In this document: piece by piece, positions 23,136 to 30,612 of the stretch | Position numbering within the stretch: position 1 is the first letter of the stretch | Layout of the letters: the number at the start of each line of letters is the position of its first letter | DNA from: Bacteroidota bacterium | Lineage (GTDB): Bacteria > Bacteroidota > Bacteroidia > Bacteroidales > JAAUTT01 | Length of the DNA: 30,870 nt | Reading direction: 5' to 3' | Assembly (NCBI GenBank): GCA_023429135.1 | Contig: JAEYWD010000098.1 | Location: 1 to 30,870 of the forward strand | Notes under the pieces: model-generated | What the model was told of the DNA's origin: nothing | Seen by the model: the letters and a program-made list of their open reading frames with translations, nothing else | The model's database searches: none | Program-made: the position numbers and the translations under genes

Positions 23136-23167
23136 GAAAAAGGGTGCTTCAACGGCACCCTTTTTTT
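23136..23167 (+). terminator. Rho-independent terminator of the SusC/D operon
   Basis: GGGTGC (23142-23147) pairs with GCACCC (23155-23160) around a seven-base loop. The stem is flanked by an A-run (23137-23141) and a seven-T run (23161-23167). It lies 19 bases after the lipoprotein stop. The stem is identical to that of the terminator at 673-699. Confidence 0.92.
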
Positions 23168-23207
23168 GTTTTCAGAAATTCCAACGAAGTATATTTTTTT
23201 TGAATTC

Positions 23208-23621
23208 CTATTTACCTGATGCTTTGGTACCAGGTCTTTTTGCACTACTCCCGCTTACTACTTTAAAACCCCAATCATTCTGGGCTTCTTCTTTTCCGCG
23301 GTTAATACCCAATAGCGTATCACGAACCGAGGATATAACAGTTAATACTGTATCTGGGGTCTTAGAGTTTTGAGCAGCATCCAATCCTAATACCAGGTTT
23401 GCTTCCTGGTTCAATTTTTCAGCTTCATCATGAAGTTTGCGGGCCTGCACTCTCTTGTCCTTAGCCGCTTTTAACGACGTATTAAAAGTTGTCATGTTAA
23501 AGCTAGTCAATGGACTATTAGCAGCTAGTTCAACATTGCGGTTGTAAATTTTTTCGCCTAAGGTTATCAAATCGTCAGGTCTTTTTGTCGGTATTTCTAC
23601 CTTTACTGATGTTTTTACCAT
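23208..23621 (-). CDS. Small helical protein of unknown function
   Basis: 137 residues from an ATG at 23621 with an A-rich upstream region. Starting MVKTSVKVEIPTKRPDDLITLGEKIYNRN, it is mostly helical: a charged central coiled-coil-like part (SLKAAKDKRVQARKLHDEAEKLNQEANLVLGLD), a helix (DTVLTVISSVRDTLLGINRGKEE), then DWGFKVVSGSS and a basic Gly/Lys tail. No signal peptide or membrane helix. I have an impression of similar small proteins with an xxWGFxV motif in other Bacteroidota but cannot name a family or function. It stands alone, convergent to the SusC/D operon. Confidence 0.8.
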   Translation of the reverse strand: MVKTSVKVEIPTKRPDDLITLGEKIYNRNVELAANSPLTSFNMTTFNTSLKAAKDKRVQARKLHDEAEKLNQEANLVLGLDAAQNSKTPDTVLTVISSVRDTLLGINRGKEEAQNDWGFKVVSGSSAKRPGTKASGK

Positions 23622-23703
23622 TTTTTTCTTTTTTAAGTTAGTGAATTATTGAAGGGTTATACTTCGTTTCCGGATGAATAATACATCATTATAAGACTAT
23701 CAT

Positions 23704-23829
23704 CTCAATTGATGAATTCATAAGTTGAATTTATACATCTATAAATTGAGTTTATGAACTCAGCATTTGAGTTTATCAGTTCGTAAACTGAATTTCTTTT
23801 CGTATAAGTTTTATTTATAGCCTTATAAT
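23704..23829. repeat. 21-bp imperfect tandem repeat tract
   Basis: Six degenerate 21-bp units begin at 23704, 23725, 23746, 23767, 23788 and 23809. The best (23725-23787) share TTGARTTTAT at the start, followed by variable sequence ending in TAAA or similar. The tract is AT-rich and lies upstream of the small minus-strand gene and the large secreted protein gene. A period of 21 is two DNA helical turns. An open frame on the minus strand shows a seven-residue repeat because 21 is divisible by three; I do not think it is translated. Confidence 0.7.
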
Positions 23830-24232
23830 GTGAGAAAACGTGGTTATTTAATGAATTTCCCAAGTGAGAACACCTTGCGATGTTGGGGAAAGTTTTTGAC
23901 AGTTTGGTTTTACTGTTAAATATGGGCATCTCTTTTTTTCTTATTTATTACGCAATGCTACCGTAACAAATCACTACCCTTCTTCCTCCTGTTATTATCA
24001 AACCTATGATTTGAAAACAGTATTGTTTAGCAATAATAGAAATAATTTGCCATATCCCCAATAAAAAGTCAATAAAAATATTAAACAAAATGTTGATAAG
24101 TAAATAGTTATAGCTAAAAGTAGGTATGGTTTTCACATAATAGGTTAGTGCTTTTTAGGCCAGGGAAATCTTATGCTTATACGCATGTTAGTATTCATTT
24201 ACTTTTTCTATATTGCCTAAAATTCCGGCAAA
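23830..24232. other. AT-rich intergenic region, no gene seen
   Basis: Short frames here are of low complexity with no family resemblance. A partial -7 box, TACTTTTT (about 24200-24207, one mismatch), could drive the secreted protein gene beginning at 24233. Confidence 0.4.
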
Positions 24233-27200
24233 ATGAAAAAGCTTATTTTATTCCTTTCTCTGGCAATAGTCCTGTTTTCAGTAACTTTTTACTCGGTTAA
24301 AGTTCTCTTTCATAAATCGGATAAGTCGAACGAAGAAAAGGACAATCCCCATAAATTTCAGGAATACTATGCTGCCATTACAACCCGTTTGGGCGAAAAT
24401 GTTCCATATCCCGAGGGTTACAGGTTTCTGGAATTTGAGAAAGCTTTAAAGCGGAACGTAAAGCTTAAAAGTGCAAATGCTGTTTTGCCGTGGATTTCAC
24501 GTGGTCCTTATAATGTTGCAGGCAGGGTAAGAAGTGTGATTGTAGATCCTTCGGATAAAACCTTTAAAACATGGTTTGCCGGCTCGGCTTCCGGTGGAAT
24601 ATGGAAAACTGTTGATGCAGGCGCTAACTGGACTAACCTTACCCCGGATATGCCTAATTTATCGACAACAGCTCTGGCCATTTCCATTAGTCAGCCCGAT
24701 GTTATGTACGCCGGAACCGGCGAAGGCTTCTTTGGTGTGGGTATGATAAAAGGTAACGGAATTTTTAAAACCACAAATCATGGCGTTTCGTGGGAATTTC
24801 TAGGCTCGACTGCCGGTAACAGCGATTTCTTTTTTGTTAACCGTATTGTTGTTTCTCCTGCTAATCCTAATACCGCTCTGGTGGCAACAAATACCGGAAT
24901 TCTAAAAACAACTGATGGAGGATCTACATGGAAAAAGGTATATAACAGTTCTCTCAGGGTTCAGGACATAGAGGCTGATCCGTCAGATTTTAATACACTG
25001 TACGCTGGCGAAAACAGCAACGGTGTTATCAAATCGGTTGATATGGGCGAGACCTGGAGCCTTTTTTCTGCTGGTATTGGCGGTTGCCGAAGAGTGGAAC
25101 TGGCGGTTTCACCTAAAAATACTTCAAAAGTTTTTGCCTGTATGGAGACCGATCAAACCGAAACGCATGTTTATGTAAGCGCCGATAAAGGTGTGACCTG
25201 GAAAAAATTCAAAAGCAATACCTCCGGCTTTGTAAATTATCTTGATGAACAGGGATGGTACGACAATACCATTGTATGTCACCCATACGACGAAAATGTA
25301 TTATTCATCGGAGGAGTTTATCTCGGTAAATATTCTTTTGCTAATACCTTTTCCGAGAGCGATCCACAGGTAATCAGGGTTGATACTTTAAAAACCGGGT
25401 CATTCCTTTCCTTTATAAACTTTGGAGGAACCTTTCTAAGTGGTGGAATGCAAACCGGTGATAAAAACAATGCCATAAGTTTACTTGCTAAAGATTGGAC
25501 CTCCGTTGAACTTAAATTTGGCGAAGGGTTAAAGCAAAAAGCACATCGATTTGTTACTCCCGATACATCCGGAACAAGCAAGGATGGTGGAGCCGGAGTG
25601 GTGGCTACTTCTTATCAATATAAGGATTATGTTGATGTTCCTTTTCAGGTTTGGGATACTAAAACCAATACGCAGTTAATGGTCTCGTTCCGCGATCAGG
25701 AGCGAGATGGTAAATTTAACCTGATTCACCGGATTGCAGGAAACGAAATTGCCGGAAGGGAATATATTTTTGTAAATGCGGTACCATATTCCGAAACTGC
25801 CGATACAAGCATTGCCCGCAATGGTGGGCAGCGTTACAAGCAACTGTATTTCTTCTGGCCTACGCTCGAGAATTTTGCCACCTGGACTCCCGAACTGTTG
25901 CCTCAATCTAAAATTACAATAGAGTATGGTCGTTTGGCGCTCCAGACAGGAACCGGTACTATAGTTTCCGATGGCCGTGGAGATCAGGGAAGTCTTAACA
26001 GTAATTTGCACGTGGACCATCATCATCTGGCTGTTGTTCCTGTAGATACGGTTGCCAAAAAATTCTGGATTATCTCTGCAAATGATGGTGGTATTGGCCT
26101 TTCTCAAAATGGTGGAGAAACCTGGGCTCAGTTAAGCAACGGGATGATTACAACTCAATTTTACGGGGTTGACAAAAAGCCAGGAGCTCAGGAATATATT
26201 GGCGGTATGCAGGACAATGGTACCTGGCAGTCGCCAACCGGACAAAATGCATCAGGTAAAACAAATTATATTTCGCGTTTAGGAGGTGATGGTTTTGAGG
26301 TGGTCTGGAATGCAGCAAAACCCGATCAGATTATTGGGAGTACCTATAATAACAAGTTTTATCTGTCGCGCGATGGTGGAAAAACATGGGCAGCCGGCGA
26401 CAGAGGTATCAACGAGGATGGTCCTTTTATTTCTCGTTTGGGCAATTCTCCTTCGCGCCCCGATGTTTTATTTGCGGTCGGAAAGAATGGTGTGTGGCGT
26501 TCGAAAACTTTTGGCTACCATCCTTTTACCGGATGGGAAAAAATCACCATCGGTACAGGTTGGACCATAGGAGAGGATGTTACCAATCAGCATAATGTAA
26601 AAGTATCGTTGGCGAATCCTGATATTGTATGGGCAGGTGCCGGAATGTACAAAGAGCCTTTACTTTCCTTATTTTTATCCACCAACGGAGGAAACAGTTT
26701 TTCGCCAGTTAATGTCTACGATGAGGTTAAAATGGGCTATATCTCCGGGTTGGCAACTCATCCGGTAAACCCCAAAGAGGCATTTGCTTTATTCTCATTC
26801 AATGGTGCTCCTAAAGTACTACGAACACTGGATCTTGGTCAAACCTGGACAGATATATCAGGTTTTGGAAAAGGAAGCGCAAGCACAAATGGTTTCCCTA
26901 ATGTTGCAGTACATTGTTTAACGGTTATGCCTTTTGACACTTCCTGGATTTGGGTAGGCACCGAAATTGGTTTGTTTGAGAGTCGCGATAATGGAGCAAC
27001 ATGGCAATATGCCAACAATGGGTTGCCTGCTGTTTCTATCTGGCAGATAAAAACGGTTGATAATGAAGTTGTGGTGGCTACTCACGGACGTGGTATCTGG
27101 TCGACAACCATACCCGGAAGTTCCCTGAAAGTTAAAACCGTTCAACCAGAGGAAGTGGCATTGAAGATATATCCCGTTCCTGCGCGTGATAAATTAAACC

Positions 27201-27409
27201 TGGAATATTCTGATTCATACAAGGGTAAGGTAAATATCACTGTTTTGGATATGCAGGGACGACAGGTTTTACACCGAGAATCAGAAAAATCCTCCGGGAC
27301 TTTCAATACTTCTTTAAACACCGGATTGTTACCTCCGGGCCATTATTTACTTCAGATACAATGGCAAAATAGCCAGGTGGTAAAGAAATTTCAGGTGATG
27401 AAGAAGTGA
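24233..27409 (+). CDS. Secreted Asp-box (BNR/VPS10-like) beta-propeller protein with T9SS sorting domain
   Basis: A 1058-residue exported protein. A signal peptide (about 1-21) leads to a short charged region and then a long series of Asp-box repeats, SxDxGxTW-like: DAGANW, NHGVSW, DGGSTW, DMGETW, DKGVTW, NGGETW, DGGKTW, NGGNSF, DLGQTW and DNGATW. About ten such boxes imply one or two beta-propellers, as in sortilin/VPS10 and GH74-type proteins. A less repetitive insert lies at about 360-600. The last 80 residues (IYPVPARDKLNLEY to VVKKFQVMKK) are a type A T9SS C-terminal domain, so the protein is expected to cross the outer membrane and be released or anchored at the surface. Catalytic residues cannot be assigned; adhesion, glycan hydrolysis or binding are all possible. 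Confidence 0.92.
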   Translation: MKKLILFLSLAIVLFSVTFYSVKVLFHKSDKSNEEKDNPHKFQEYYAAITTRLGENVPYPEGYRFLEFEKALKRNVKLKSANAVLPWISRGPYNVAGRVRSVIVDPSDKTFKTWFAGSASGGIWKTVDAGANWTNLTPDMPNLSTTALAISISQPDVMYAGTGEGFFGVGMIKGNGIFKTTNHGVSWEFLGSTAGNSDFFFVNRIVVSPANPNTALVATNTGILKTTDGGSTWKKVYNSSLRVQDIEADPSDFNTLYAGENSNGVIKSVDMGETWSLFSAGIGGCRRVELAVSPKNTSKVFACMETDQTETHVYVSADKGVTWKKFKSNTSGFVNYLDEQGWYDNTIVCHPYDENVLFIGGVYLGKYSFANTFSESDPQVIRVDTLKTGSFLSFINFGGTFLSGGMQTGDKNNAISLLAKDWTSVELKFGEGLKQKAHRFVTPDTSGTSKDGGAGVVATSYQYKDYVDVPFQVWDTKTNTQLMVSFRDQERDGKFNLIHRIAGNEIAGREYIFVNAVPYSETADTSIARNGGQRYKQLYFFWPTLENFATWTPELLPQSKITIEYGRLALQTGTGTIVSDGRGDQGSLNSNLHVDHHHLAVVPVDTVAKKFWIISANDGGIGLSQNGGETWAQLSNGMITTQFYGVDKKPGAQEYIGGMQDNGTWQSPTGQNASGKTNYISRLGGDGFEVVWNAAKPDQIIGSTYNNKFYLSRDGGKTWAAGDRGINEDGPFISRLGNSPSRPDVLFAVGKNGVWRSKTFGYHPFTGWEKITIGTGWTIGEDVTNQHNVKVSLANPDIVWAGAGMYKEPLLSLFLSTNGGNSFSPVNVYDEVKMGYISGLATHPVNPKEAFALFSFNGAPKVLRTLDLGQTWTDISGFGKGSASTNGFPNVAVHCLTVMPFDTSWIWVGTEIGLFESRDNGATWQYANNGLPAVSIWQIKTVDNEVVVATHGRGIWSTTIPGSSLKVKTVQPEEVALKIYPVPARDKLNLEYSDSYKGKVNITVLDMQGRQVLHRESEKSSGTFNTSLNTGLLPPGHYLLQIQWQNSQVVKKFQVMKK

Positions 27410-27490
27410 TTTTAACAAGTCTAAAAATGAAGGAATAAGGTTAAAAGAAAAATCTGTATTCTATGGTACTAAGGTTAGAATACAAGTCGA

Positions 27491-27517
27491 AATAAGGTTT
27501 TCAAAAGGAACCTTATT
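27491..27517. terminator. 9-bp inverted repeat between convergent genes
   Basis: AATAAGGTT (27491-27499) and AACCTTATT (27509-27517) form a perfect 9-bp stem with a nine-base loop that can add wobble pairs. It lies between the ends of the secreted-protein gene and the VWA gene and may stop transcription in both directions. A strong U-run is missing. Confidence 0.5.
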
Positions 27518-27602
27518 CCAAATCAACGAACCTTCGTAGAAATGTAATATGCTGACAGGTTTTAACCTTATTATTACATAATAATATCTAAAGGAACTAT
27601 TA

Positions 27603-28925
27603 TCAAGGAATCATCGACTTATTTCTGATTTCTTCAATAAGAACATCTTTGGCGAATTTCTCCGAATCGATATGGATATAGCTGCCGTCTCCATAAGCTG
27701 TCATTTTTTTCATCCGGTCTATGGCGGATTGGTTTACTCCAAAACCCAGTATCGAAAGTTTAATGCCTTTTTGGGCGTAATCAGTAATAAACTTCTCGTA
27801 ATAGGCATCGGTTAAACCTTTTTCGGAGAATTCCCCGTCGGTTGCCAGAATTACCTGGTTATTTCCTCCTTTGATATATTGTTTTAGGGCCGTTTCGTAA
27901 GCCATATTCAATCCTTTAACGCCCTGAGTGGTTCCGTTTGGTACCAGGTCCTGAACTACACTGCTTATTTTGTCTTTCTTATTACCGGAGGTGGAAGGCA
28001 AAACCACTTTGGCATCGCTGGCATAAGTAATGATTGAAACATTATCGATAGGCCTTAAAATTAAAACAAGATTATTGATAGACTGCTGCAACAGACTGAA
28101 TTTCTTTTGTGCTTTCATTGATGTGGAAACATCGAGCAATAAAATAATATTATTAGCGGCAAACTTATCTTCAGGTAGATCTGTTGACAAAATTGGTGCA
28201 GAGGGCTTTTCTCCGGCAATGTCTGGCTGTTTCTCATTTGTTTGTTGTAATGCAATATTTTTAGGAGTTAGTTCAATAAGAATAACAGGCATGGTTTTGG
28301 GAACGAAAATCTGATTAGTATAAGGCTCGTATCCATCGATGTTGCCGGTAATATTATATTGGCCAATAGGAAATTCCTCCACCGCTTTACCTTCTCGGTC
28401 CATCTTTATTTTTGCCGGTTTAGCCGTATTGTGGTTATGAATAAAAGTTAATGTGGCTAATGGAACAGGCTCCTGGGTAACCTTGTTAATCACCGAAACA
28501 TTTCTCAACATTAGGTTCTTCGCATCGGGAAAGCATTCCTGAACTGAAACACAGTTTCCTTTAATTTTTAGGACCTGTGGAGAGTCGTCCAGGCTGGAAT
28601 AAATAAGTAAATCCTCAGCAAACGGACCTAAATTGCGGACATTGTAATAAACATAGATAATACCTTTTTCGCCAGGTTGGTAAAACCGGTTTTCGAAACT
28701 CACTTTTACATTGGAACTTTTCTCTATCAGCAGAATTGCAAGTTTACTGGTTCCGGTATTGGTAAATTCAACAGTTTTGGCAGGATATGCAATAGAAGAA
28801 ATTTTACCAAAATCTATCTCCTGTTTCGATAGACTTAAGGCCTGCTGCGCCTGACCTGCTAAAGATGTATAAACTATAAGGATGAAAGTCAGTAAAATTC
28901 TTTGGAATAGTCTTGATTGGCTCAT
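27603..28925 (-). CDS. Exported VWA-domain protein with N-terminal DUF1573/ASH-like domain
   Basis: A 440-residue exported protein. The signal peptide (about 1-26) ends near AGQAQ. Residues about 30-125 resemble the Ig-like DUF1573/ASH domain (ISLSKQEIDFGKIS and TVEFTNTGTSKLAIL patterns). Residues 140-220 look like a carboxypeptidase-regulatory-like beta sandwich (NKVTQEPVPLATLTFI, FPIGQYNITGNIDGYEPYTNQIFV). The VWA domain (about 255-435) has an intact MIDAS: DVSTSM (D265, S267, S269) and ATDGEFS (D363). VWA domains bind partners through a Mg ion, so a periplasmic or surface interaction role is likely; the partner is unknown. It is last in a minus-strand run after the thioesterase gene (60 bp). 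Confidence 0.88.
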   Translation of the reverse strand: MSQSRLFQRILLTFILIVYTSLAGQAQQALSLSKQEIDFGKISSIAYPAKTVEFTNTGTSKLAILLIEKSSNVKVSFENRFYQPGEKGIIYVYYNVRNLGPFAEDLLIYSSLDDSPQVLKIKGNCVSVQECFPDAKNLMLRNVSVINKVTQEPVPLATLTFIHNHNTAKPAKIKMDREGKAVEEFPIGQYNITGNIDGYEPYTNQIFVPKTMPVILIELTPKNIALQQTNEKQPDIAGEKPSAPILSTDLPEDKFAANNIILLLDVSTSMKAQKKFSLLQQSINNLVLILRPIDNVSIITYASDAKVVLPSTSGNKKDKISSVVQDLVPNGTTQGVKGLNMAYETALKQYIKGGNNQVILATDGEFSEKGLTDAYYEKFITDYAQKGIKLSILGFGVNQSAIDRMKKMTAYGDGSYIHIDSEKFAKDVLIEEIRNKSMIP

Positions 28926-28985
28926 GTCTGCTTATTTTTCACTTAACCTCTAAGTTAATCAAATTTCAGAGGTGACGCAAAAATG

Positions 28986-29711
28986 CTATTTCCAATGAAT
29001 ATGACACCTGCATGTTTCTTTGGATTTGGTTGCATTCATCATGCTTAAATGAATATCGGAAGAATCATCTTCGCGTTGGTAAACAAGAATATTATCACCC
29101 ATTTGGGATTCGGCCATATATTGAATATCGAACGATTCAATCGCAGCACCGGCCATGAGTTTACCGGCCAGACTATCACAGAGAATTTCAACATACTTTC
29201 CGTTATTTACATGAAAATTGATATCGATATCGGAGTAGTTTATTGTTTTCTCAAAGGTTTTATGGAGAGGTTCAACCGTCGGAATTTTCGCGGAAGGGAA
29301 TGCCAGGTATGAATCATTCATCCCGGGGATTTCTTTACCTATCAGCTCTATTTTGGCAGGGCGATGCGTGGGTCTATCGAGAATCATCCAGGAAGAAACA
29401 GCATCAATGCAACTTTTACCGTTTACCAGCACTTTGTAATCGCGATACGCAAAAAAACCTTCTGCCCCGCGTGACCAGGTTTCAATAGTAATCTCATCCT
29501 TATGAACAGGGTAATGGTCAATTTTAATGTATAACCGGGACAAAATCCAAAACTTATTGATTGACTCAAGATACTCCAGTCCCCAGTCCAACGATGAAGC
29601 ATGCAGATTCGCAGCCTCCTGGAAATAATAAAACAGATTAGCCAGGCTTACCTTGCCCGACGCATCTGTTTCGTACGACTTTATGCTTGTGTTATAACGA
29701 AATTTACTCAT
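28986..29711 (-). CDS. Acyl-ACP thioesterase (FAT family)
   Basis: A 241-residue enzyme expected to release free fatty acids from acyl carrier protein in the cytoplasm. It has the double hotdog layout of the FatA/FatB-like family: an N-terminal half (MSKFRYNTSIKSYETDASGKVSLANLFYYFQEAANLHASSL, then FWILSRLYIKID, TWSRGAEGFFAYRDY) and a C-terminal half with the catalytic-type motif DIDINFHVNNGKYVE (D, N and H as in DxNxHVNN). The frame is open to a GTG at 29783 overlapping aroE, but those 24 residues come from a heptameric repeat tract, so ATG 29711 is chosen. It lies 68 bp after aroE and is probably cotranscribed with it. Confidence 0.92.
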   Translation of the reverse strand: MSKFRYNTSIKSYETDASGKVSLANLFYYFQEAANLHASSLDWGLEYLESINKFWILSRLYIKIDHYPVHKDEITIETWSRGAEGFFAYRDYKVLVNGKSCIDAVSSWMILDRPTHRPAKIELIGKEIPGMNDSYLAFPSAKIPTVEPLHKTFEKTINYSDIDINFHVNNGKYVEILCDSLAGKLMAGAAIESFDIQYMAESQMGDNILVYQREDDSSDIHLSMMNATKSKETCRCHIHWK

Positions 29712-29740
29712 AACAAAATAATTACAAACCCAGAGTAAAA

Positions 29741-29775
29741 TGAACCCATAACCTGCAACACGCAACCGGTAACCC
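29741..29775. repeat. Five-unit heptameric tandem repeat
   Basis: On the minus strand five consecutive 7-mers follow the pattern nGGTTrn or close to it: GGGTTAC, CGGTTGC, GTGTTGC, AGGTTAT, GGGTTCA. On the plus strand they are units ending in AACC-like cores, at 29741, 29748, 29755, 29762 and 29769. The tract fills most of the gap between aroE and the thioesterase gene. Confidence 0.75.
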
Positions 29776-29779
29776 GATC

Positions 29780-30526
29780 TCACTTTCCATTCCAGATTTC
29801 CCAGGCTTTTTCAGCTTGCAGATGCAACATTTCCAAACCATTTTTTATGCGACAATGATGCTTTAATCCATGGTTTAAAAATGCTGTAACAGACGGGTTA
29901 TAAACCAGATCGTATAAAAGGTGCTTTGAGCTTAAATACTGGTAGGGAAGGGGAGGGCATTCCTCTACTTTTGGGAAAGTGCCCAAAGGAGTTGTGTTTA
30001 TGATTATTTTATGCGCTTCAATAATTTCCCTGGTTAAATCCTCGTATGCCAGACTTGTATCCGACCGGGTTCTTGAAACCTGCAAGAAATTAATCTCCAT
30101 CTTATTCAAGGCAAACTTAACGGCTTTCGAGGCGCCACCTGTTCCTAAAATTAAAGCAGAAGTGTGATGCGGTTCCAACAGAAGTTTCAACGATTCGCCA
30201 AAGCCATAAACATCGGTGTTGAATCCCGAAAGTATAATTTGTTCGTTCAGACGTTTGATCCTGATCGTATTAACAGCACCAATTTCTTTCGCTTCATCCG
30301 AAATGCTGTCAAGATAGGTTAAAACCTTTTCTTTGTAAGGAATGGTTACATTTAAGCCGATAAGTTCCGGGTTATTTTTGATAATTTCCGGAAGAAGGCT
30401 GATATTGTCAATTGGATAATTATCATACAGACATCCTTCTATTCCTTCCTTCTGAAATTTTTCAGCGAAATAACCTTTCGAAAAAGAATGTGATAATGGA
30501 TAACCTATTAATCCAAATAGTTGCAT
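29780..30526 (-). CDS. aroE: Shikimate dehydrogenase
   Basis: A 248-residue shikimate dehydrogenase reducing 3-dehydroshikimate to shikimate with NADPH in the aromatic amino acid pathway. Substrate site: SHSFSKGYF (S14, S16), LNVTIPYKE (N59, T61, K65 as the catalytic Lys), GAVNT (N86) and GFNTDVYGF (D105). Cofactor domain begins ILGTGGASKAVKF (127-138). NGLEMLHLQAEKAWEIWNG near the C terminus matches the family. Slightly shorter than the E. coli enzyme, as is common in this phylum. No other aro genes are adjacent. Heptameric repeats lie on both sides (29741-29775 and 30543-30612). Confidence 0.96.
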   Translation of the reverse strand: MQLFGLIGYPLSHSFSKGYFAEKFQKEGIEGCLYDNYPIDNISLLPEIIKNNPELIGLNVTIPYKEKVLTYLDSISDEAKEIGAVNTIRIKRLNEQIILSGFNTDVYGFGESLKLLLEPHHTSALILGTGGASKAVKFALNKMEINFLQVSRTRSDTSLAYEDLTREIIEAHKIIINTTPLGTFPKVEECPPLPYQYLSSKHLLYDLVYNPSVTAFLNHGLKHHCRIKNGLEMLHLQAEKAWEIWNGK

Positions 30527-30542
30527 TGAAAAAGTATTTTGT

Positions 30543-30612
30543 AAATAGTATTTAGTAACTAGTGAAAAGATTAAAATTCTAAATACTAGTTACTAGCTAC
30601 TGGTTACTTACA
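30543..30612. repeat. Two opposed heptameric repeat blocks forming alternative hairpins
   Basis: Left block: AAATAGT, ATTTAGT, AACTAGT (30543-30563). Right block: ACTAGTT, ACTAGCT, ACTGGTT, ACTTACA (30585-30612). TAGTAACTAGT (30553-30563) is the exact complement of ACTAGTTACTA (30585-30595). A second pairing, AGTATTTAG (30548-30556) with CTAAATACT (30579-30587), competes for the same bases. The tract fills the gap between phosphosulfolactate synthase and aroE. Confidence 0.75.

Noticed and set aside
23705..23929. Minus-strand frame with a seven-residue repeat (YEFIN-like)
   Set aside because: The peptide repeat follows from the 21-bp DNA repeat; the rest is low-complexity and lacks any recognisable domain or good start region.
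23948..24136. Minus-strand 62-codon hydrophobic frame
   Set aside because: Hydrophobicity is explained by AT-rich codons; no neighbours or motifs support it.
28946..28973. ACCTCT/AGAGGT inverted repeat between the thioesterase and VWA genes
   Set aside because: Only six base pairs around a 16-base loop without a U-run; too weak to call a terminator.
29712..29783. 24-residue N-terminal extension of the thioesterase from a GTG
   Set aside because: It is translated from the heptameric repeat tract and does not fit the family start; ATG at 29711 is better.
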